Made by a program: the position numbers and the translations under genes. DNA of 26,420 bases from UBA509 sp038729325 (GTDB lineage Archaea > Thermoplasmatota > Thermoplasmata > Thermoplasmatales > Thermoplasmataceae): positions 1-26,420 of the forward strand of contig JAVYSG010000012.1 in NCBI GenBank assembly GCA_038729325.1. The letters run 5' to 3'. This document shows positions 24,168-26,420 of this stretch, one piece after another; positions within the stretch are counted from its first letter, which is position 1, and every line of letters begins with the position of its first letter. A model generated the notes under the pieces. It searched no databases and was not told the DNA's origin. It worked only from the letters and a program-made list of their open reading frames with translations.

Positions 24168-25108
24168 GGTATCACCTCAGCAAATATGAGGAAAAGTATG
24201 GAAAAGGTAAAAGCCGTAGCAAGGTAGTCCATTACCCTGAAGAGTCTCAGCTTGGCCAGTGTTGTTTCAACAACAAGGACAATCAGAATCAGGAGGAGCC
24301 ATTTTGCTATCATCACGGGAATGTCAATCAGGAAGTATGGAGATGTGGAAAACAGTCCCCATGGAACAAGAAAAACGTTAAGCAGAACAGATCCAAGCAG
24401 GTATTGCTTGATGTAGGATGACCATTTGCTTATGGCAAGAAGTTTGCCGCTGTATTCATAGTTCATGCCCTCATCTATCATTCCAAGTTCCTGCACACCT
24501 GCACTTTCAAGTGGTATTTTCCCTGTTTCATAAAAGAATAGCATGAAGAACGCCAGTGTTGAGAAAATATGTGCAAGAGACAGATTCTCAAGAGAATGTG
24601 AAACGAGGAACGCGTTTGTCGTATATGGGTTGTTTGTTGCGGTCAGGAGAGATACGGCAATGAAAACTGTTATGAGTGTGCCTTCGGAGAGGAAATTGAA
24701 TGACATGGACCTGGAGACACCCAGTGCAACATAGTTGCTTCCTGAGTTCATTGCTGCCGCTGTCTTCATGAATGCAGCAAGTGAAAATAGAATGGCACCA
24801 CTGAGAAAATCACCGGAAGCAGTGAAATAAATAGGTACAGGTATCAGGACAGGTATTATGAGGGCGATCAGTGAATAGATACCAAACAGAACATATGGTA
24901 TGTATTTGAAGAATACTCCCGAGCCGCCTGGTATTATTGTAACTTTCCGGAAAAGTTTCCAGAGGTCATAGTAGGGTTGAAATATGCTGGGACCTCTGCG
25001 TGATTCAACCATGGCCTTGAGCCTTGCTAAAATGCCTGCGTATAACGGAGCGCTAAGAACGACAAAGAAGTACTGTGTCAAAGTCTCTGCTAATGTAATC
25101 ATGTCCAT
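24164..25108 (-). CDS. Ehr/Hyf-like complex: membrane anchor subunit (NuoH/HyfC-like)
   Basis: This 314-residue protein has about eight membrane helices. The signature KAMVESRRGPSIFQPYYDLWKLFRK corresponds to the NuoH/HyfC loop (ExRRGP...QPxxDxxKL) that contacts the peripheral Fe-S arm. ETGKIPLESAGVQELGMIDEGMNYEYSGK is the second conserved acidic loop that forms the quinone/E-channel region. It is the first gene of the operon. ATG 25108 is preceded by CTGGTGGTTC about 4-6 nt upstream; ATG 25102 is an alternative. The leader is about 80 nt and structured. Confidence 0.92.
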   Translation of the reverse strand: MDMITLAETLTQYFFVVLSAPLYAGILARLKAMVESRRGPSIFQPYYDLWKLFRKVTIIPGGSGVFFKYIPYVLFGIYSLIALIIPVLIPVPIYFTASGDFLSGAILFSLAAFMKTAAAMNSGSNYVALGVSRSMSFNFLSEGTLITVFIAVSLLTATNNPYTTNAFLVSHSLENLSLAHIFSTLAFFMLFFYETGKIPLESAGVQELGMIDEGMNYEYSGKLLAISKWSSYIKQYLLGSVLLNVFLVPWGLFSTSPYFLIDIPVMIAKWLLLILIVLVVETTLAKLRLFRVMDYLATAFTFSILFLIFAEVIP

Positions 25109-25140
25109 GTTGAACCACCAGTTTCAGGCAGGCGTCATCA

Positions 25141-25156
25141 GCCAGCTCCGGCTGGC
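25141..25156 (-). promoter_or_regulatory. Hairpin in the leader of the Ehr-like operon (proximal)
   Basis: GCCAGC and GCTGGC form a perfect 6-bp stem with a 4-nt loop. It lies 33 nt before ATG 25108, between the TATA box and the start codon, so it would be in the mRNA leader. A role in translation or stability control is inferred. Confidence 0.45.
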
Positions 25157-25167
25157 GGTTTGAGCTA

Positions 25168-25185
25168 GTGGAAACGCCATTCCAC
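25168..25185 (-). promoter_or_regulatory. Hairpin in the leader of the Ehr-like operon (distal)
   Basis: GTGGAA and TTCCAC form a perfect 6-bp stem with a 6-nt loop. It falls at the predicted 5' end of the mRNA, about 27-45 nt downstream of the TATA box at 25212-25218. It could protect the 5' end, or be a DNA-level operator. Confidence 0.4.
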
Positions 25186-25211
25186 GGACTTCAGGGTATT
25201 TTAATGATTTA

Positions 25212-25218
25212 TTTAAAC
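25212..25218 (-). promoter_or_regulatory. TATA box of the Ehr-like operon
   Basis: On the minus strand GGGTTTAAATAAAT is a good archaeal TATA region. A start near 25188 would give a leader of about 80 nt. Most other genes here look leaderless, so this longer leader stands out. Confidence 0.5.
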
Positions 25219-25365
25219 CCATCTTCCATCGAAATAAAAGGTACCACTCAGTCTGCCCGTCGTTCATCACAAATCAGACAAGGCTGAATTCATCACAGTG
25301 GCATGCTATTATCATGGAAGTCTATTTCTTAATTTCCATCTGCCGATTAAAATTGAAAGAATAAT

Positions 25366-25379
25366 CGCAATGTATTGCG
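25366..25379. repeat. Palindrome in the gap before tRNA-Pro
   Basis: CGCAAT-GT-ATTGCG is a 14-bp palindrome. Two direct CCAGGGT copies follow at 25380-25386 and 25421-25427. The 25220-25445 stretch otherwise holds no gene that I can support; ORFs are very short. Confidence 0.3.
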
Positions 25380-25449
25380 CCAGGGTCAACGCAGTCCGGC
25401 AGTTTTCATCATGCAATAATCCAGGGTGGCCGAAATACAGCAACTGCGT

Positions 25450-25459
25450 TAAATTTTTA
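25450..25459 (+). promoter_or_regulatory. TATA box of tRNA-Pro
   Basis: TAAATTTTTA is about 25 nt before a start site some 9 nt ahead of the mature tRNA. A palindrome GTACA-GTGA-TGTAC at 25463-25476 lies just downstream of it. Confidence 0.45.
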
Positions 25460-25488
25460 TCCGTACAGTGATGTACTGATTCTACTGA

Positions 25489-25561
25489 GGGGCTGTGGGG
25501 TAGCTTGGTATCCTACGGGCTTTGGGAGCCTGAGACTCCGGTCCAAATCCGGGCAGCCCCA
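25489..25561 (+). tRNA. tRNA-Pro (anticodon UGG)
   Basis: The acceptor stem GGGGCTG pairs fully with CAGCCCC, with discriminator A at 25561 and no encoded CCA. The anticodon stem CGGGC/GCCTG encloses the loop TTTGGGA, giving anticodon UGG and G37, usual for tRNA-Pro. The T stem TCCGG/CCGGG has one wobble. The T loop is TCCAAAT, so the normally invariant U55 is C. The D arm is weak but recognisable (GGGT ... TTGGTA ... TCCT). No intron is visible. Confidence 0.93.
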
Positions 25562-26185
25562 TGTGATCCAGGCCAGGATTCATTCATCCTTGCCAATTGC
25601 CTTATTTTTACACTTTCGTTAAATATATTCTCGAGCGAGGGTATGACAATTTCTGTAACTTCCAGCTGAGCTACATGGGTATAGCGCTTTGCCGTCCCCA
25701 GGGACATCTGATCGAGATGAATTTGGACCTTGCGGATAAAGATTGATTTTGTTCCCGGTAGCCTTTTAGCAGGGCTTACTGATCCCTGTTAAAGTTCTGA
25801 TCTTTTTGGGCAGATTGCGTACACAGTAATAGGTCACCATTCCCCTTTGGTGCTGTAAAGAGCGCCATCGGATCGGATGCTGGCCTTCAATCTGCTATAT
25901 ATTTTCTAACATCCTCAAATATCCCATCCAGCAGACCCGTGATCACTCCACTTCACCATTTTCCTGTCCTATCCTTATGCCATGATCCGTGGCTTCGTTC
26001 ACGTTGATCTGCACATTCTCTCCAGCCCTGATGTCGCCAAAGAATTCAAGTTAGGAGATGATGGAATTCCTGAGGTCCATCTTCCTCCTATTGCTGAACT
26101 TTGCAGCAGCATTCATTAAGGACATGACCTGATCACCAGTCGGTATCCATTGATCGGGCACGGAAGGCTCCCTGATCTTCGGCAT
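25562..26185 (-). pseudogene. Decayed tyrosine recombinase (integrase) next to tRNA-Pro
   Basis: Pieces of a tyrosine recombinase catalytic domain appear in order in minus-strand frames, broken by stops and frameshifts. First is PSVPDQWIPTGDQVMSLMNA (from about 26166), then an in-frame TAA after RNSIIS. Next is LEFFGDIRAGE, with the box I Arg (26018-26038). Then EDVRKYIAD, a stop, and RPASDPMALFTAPKG. Last is IFIRKVQIHLDQMSLG followed by KRYTHV (25672-25686), with the nucleophile Tyr. The usual catalytic His before the Tyr is Gln, and the HxxR box is not visible. The remnant lies head-to-tail against the tRNA 3' end, a typical integration site. The 3' boundary is uncertain; the reading continues antisense into the tRNA. 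Confidence 0.65.
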
Positions 26186-26199
26186 CTCTATGCCGATAT

Positions 26200-26420
26200 T
26201 CAGGAAACGTTTTTTCCGATTCTGAGAGTTGTGTATTCTTTTCTGGAAAATTTTATGATCTCCATCCAGGAGCTCGATAGTATGGCAGCAATCACTATCA
26301 TCAACCATTCACGTAATCCCAGCGACGATGTATCTATTATTGAATGAAGCGGAGAGTATAGAGAAACGGCTACAAGCATTCCGACAATTATGAGGCCCCA
26401 TGCCAGTATTATGGGGTTTG
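26200..26420 (-). CDS. P-type cation-transporting ATPase, C-terminal end (partial)
   Basis: The gene enters from the right edge; the last 72 residues and TGA (26200-26202) are visible. LAWGLIIVGMLVAVSLYSPL is a membrane helix with the YxP motif, followed by SSLGLREWLMIVIAAILSSS and WMEIIKFSRKEY. The pattern (helix, YxPL, short loop, W/L, helix, ExxK) is the last two helices of Ca2+/H+-type P-type ATPases. The conserved DKTGT and GDGxND lie outside the window, so ion specificity cannot be judged. The integrase remnant starts 15 nt past its stop. Confidence 0.7.
   Translation of the reverse strand, partial: NPIILAWGLIIVGMLVAVSLYSPLHSIIDTSSLGLREWLMIVIAAILSSSWMEIIKFSRKEYTTLRIGKNVS

Noticed and set aside
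18581..25108. Active group 4 [NiFe] hydrogenase
   Set aside because: The large subunit lacks all four nickel-ligating cysteines and there are no hyp maturation genes nearby.
25100..25160. C/D box small RNA in the Ehr-operon leader (TGATGA followed by CTGA on the minus strand)
   Set aside because: The boxes are only about 7 nt apart, there is no second C'/D' pair, and no terminal stem brings them together.
25489..26420. Direct repeat of the tRNA-Pro 3' end as a second attachment site
   Set aside because: I found no second copy of the GTCCAAATCCGGGC segment in the window; the distal att site, if any, is lost or outside.
1..26420. CRISPR array, rRNA, intact transposase, toxin-antitoxin pair or restriction system
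   Set aside because: No regularly spaced repeats, rRNA-like sequence, intact transposase frame or recognisable defence motif was seen.

Overview
The window looks like a chromosome segment of a Thermoplasmata archaeon, probably of the Thermoplasmatales type. The evidence is archaeal gene content (archaeal Tsr3, DtdA-type D-aminoacyl-tRNA deacylase, type I glutamine synthetase without an adenylylation tyrosine, archaeal-size ValRS), a gluconate-dehydratase-like enzyme of the non-phosphorylative Entner-Doudoroff type, archaeal TATA boxes about 26 nt before start codons that imply leaderless mRNAs, and densely packed genes. No species can be named from the sequence alone.

Layout. 1-305 is the 3' end of a polyferredoxin-like gene, convergent with an unknown multi-pass membrane protein (313-1209). 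Tsr3 (1289-1810) is followed by a compact minus-strand operon, 5205 to 1796: a fold-type II PLP enzyme, a DUF1611-family P-loop protein and a PP-loop/five-cysteine protein. Immediately upstream on the same strand are a D-aminoacyl-tRNA deacylase and a small ferritin-like helical protein, then a DUF302 protein. 7404-10319 holds valS and a two-anchor membrane protein, convergent with glnA (10324-11658). An AT-rich island (about 11700-13440) has an untracked 31-codon ORF whose stop codon overlaps the stop of a convergent winged-helix/TPR protein. Aconitase (13446-16148) diverges from a sugar-acid dehydratase (16346-17542), which is followed by a KaiC-like protein with degenerate ATP motifs.

18581-25108 is a six-gene minus-strand operon for a membrane complex related to complex I and group 4 [NiFe] hydrogenases. 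The catalytic large subunit has lost the nickel-binding cysteines, so it belongs with the energy-converting-hydrogenase-related (Ehr-like) complexes rather than with hydrogenases. A structured 5' leader precedes it. The right end has tRNA-Pro(UGG), a decayed tyrosine recombinase directly downstream of it, and the 3' end of a P-type cation ATPase.

How the parts may work together. Aconitase, glutamine synthetase and the sugar-acid dehydratase are central metabolism. The Ehr-like complex would couple an unknown redox reaction to ion translocation. The most interesting undescribed candidate is the tightly coupled PLP / DUF1611 / PP-loop operon next to dtdA: families resembling each member occur in D-glutamate or peptide-epimer chemistry elsewhere, so a D-amino-acid or amino-acid ligation pathway is a reasonable but unproven hypothesis. 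The second is the small peptide / TPR regulator pair at 11977-13388.
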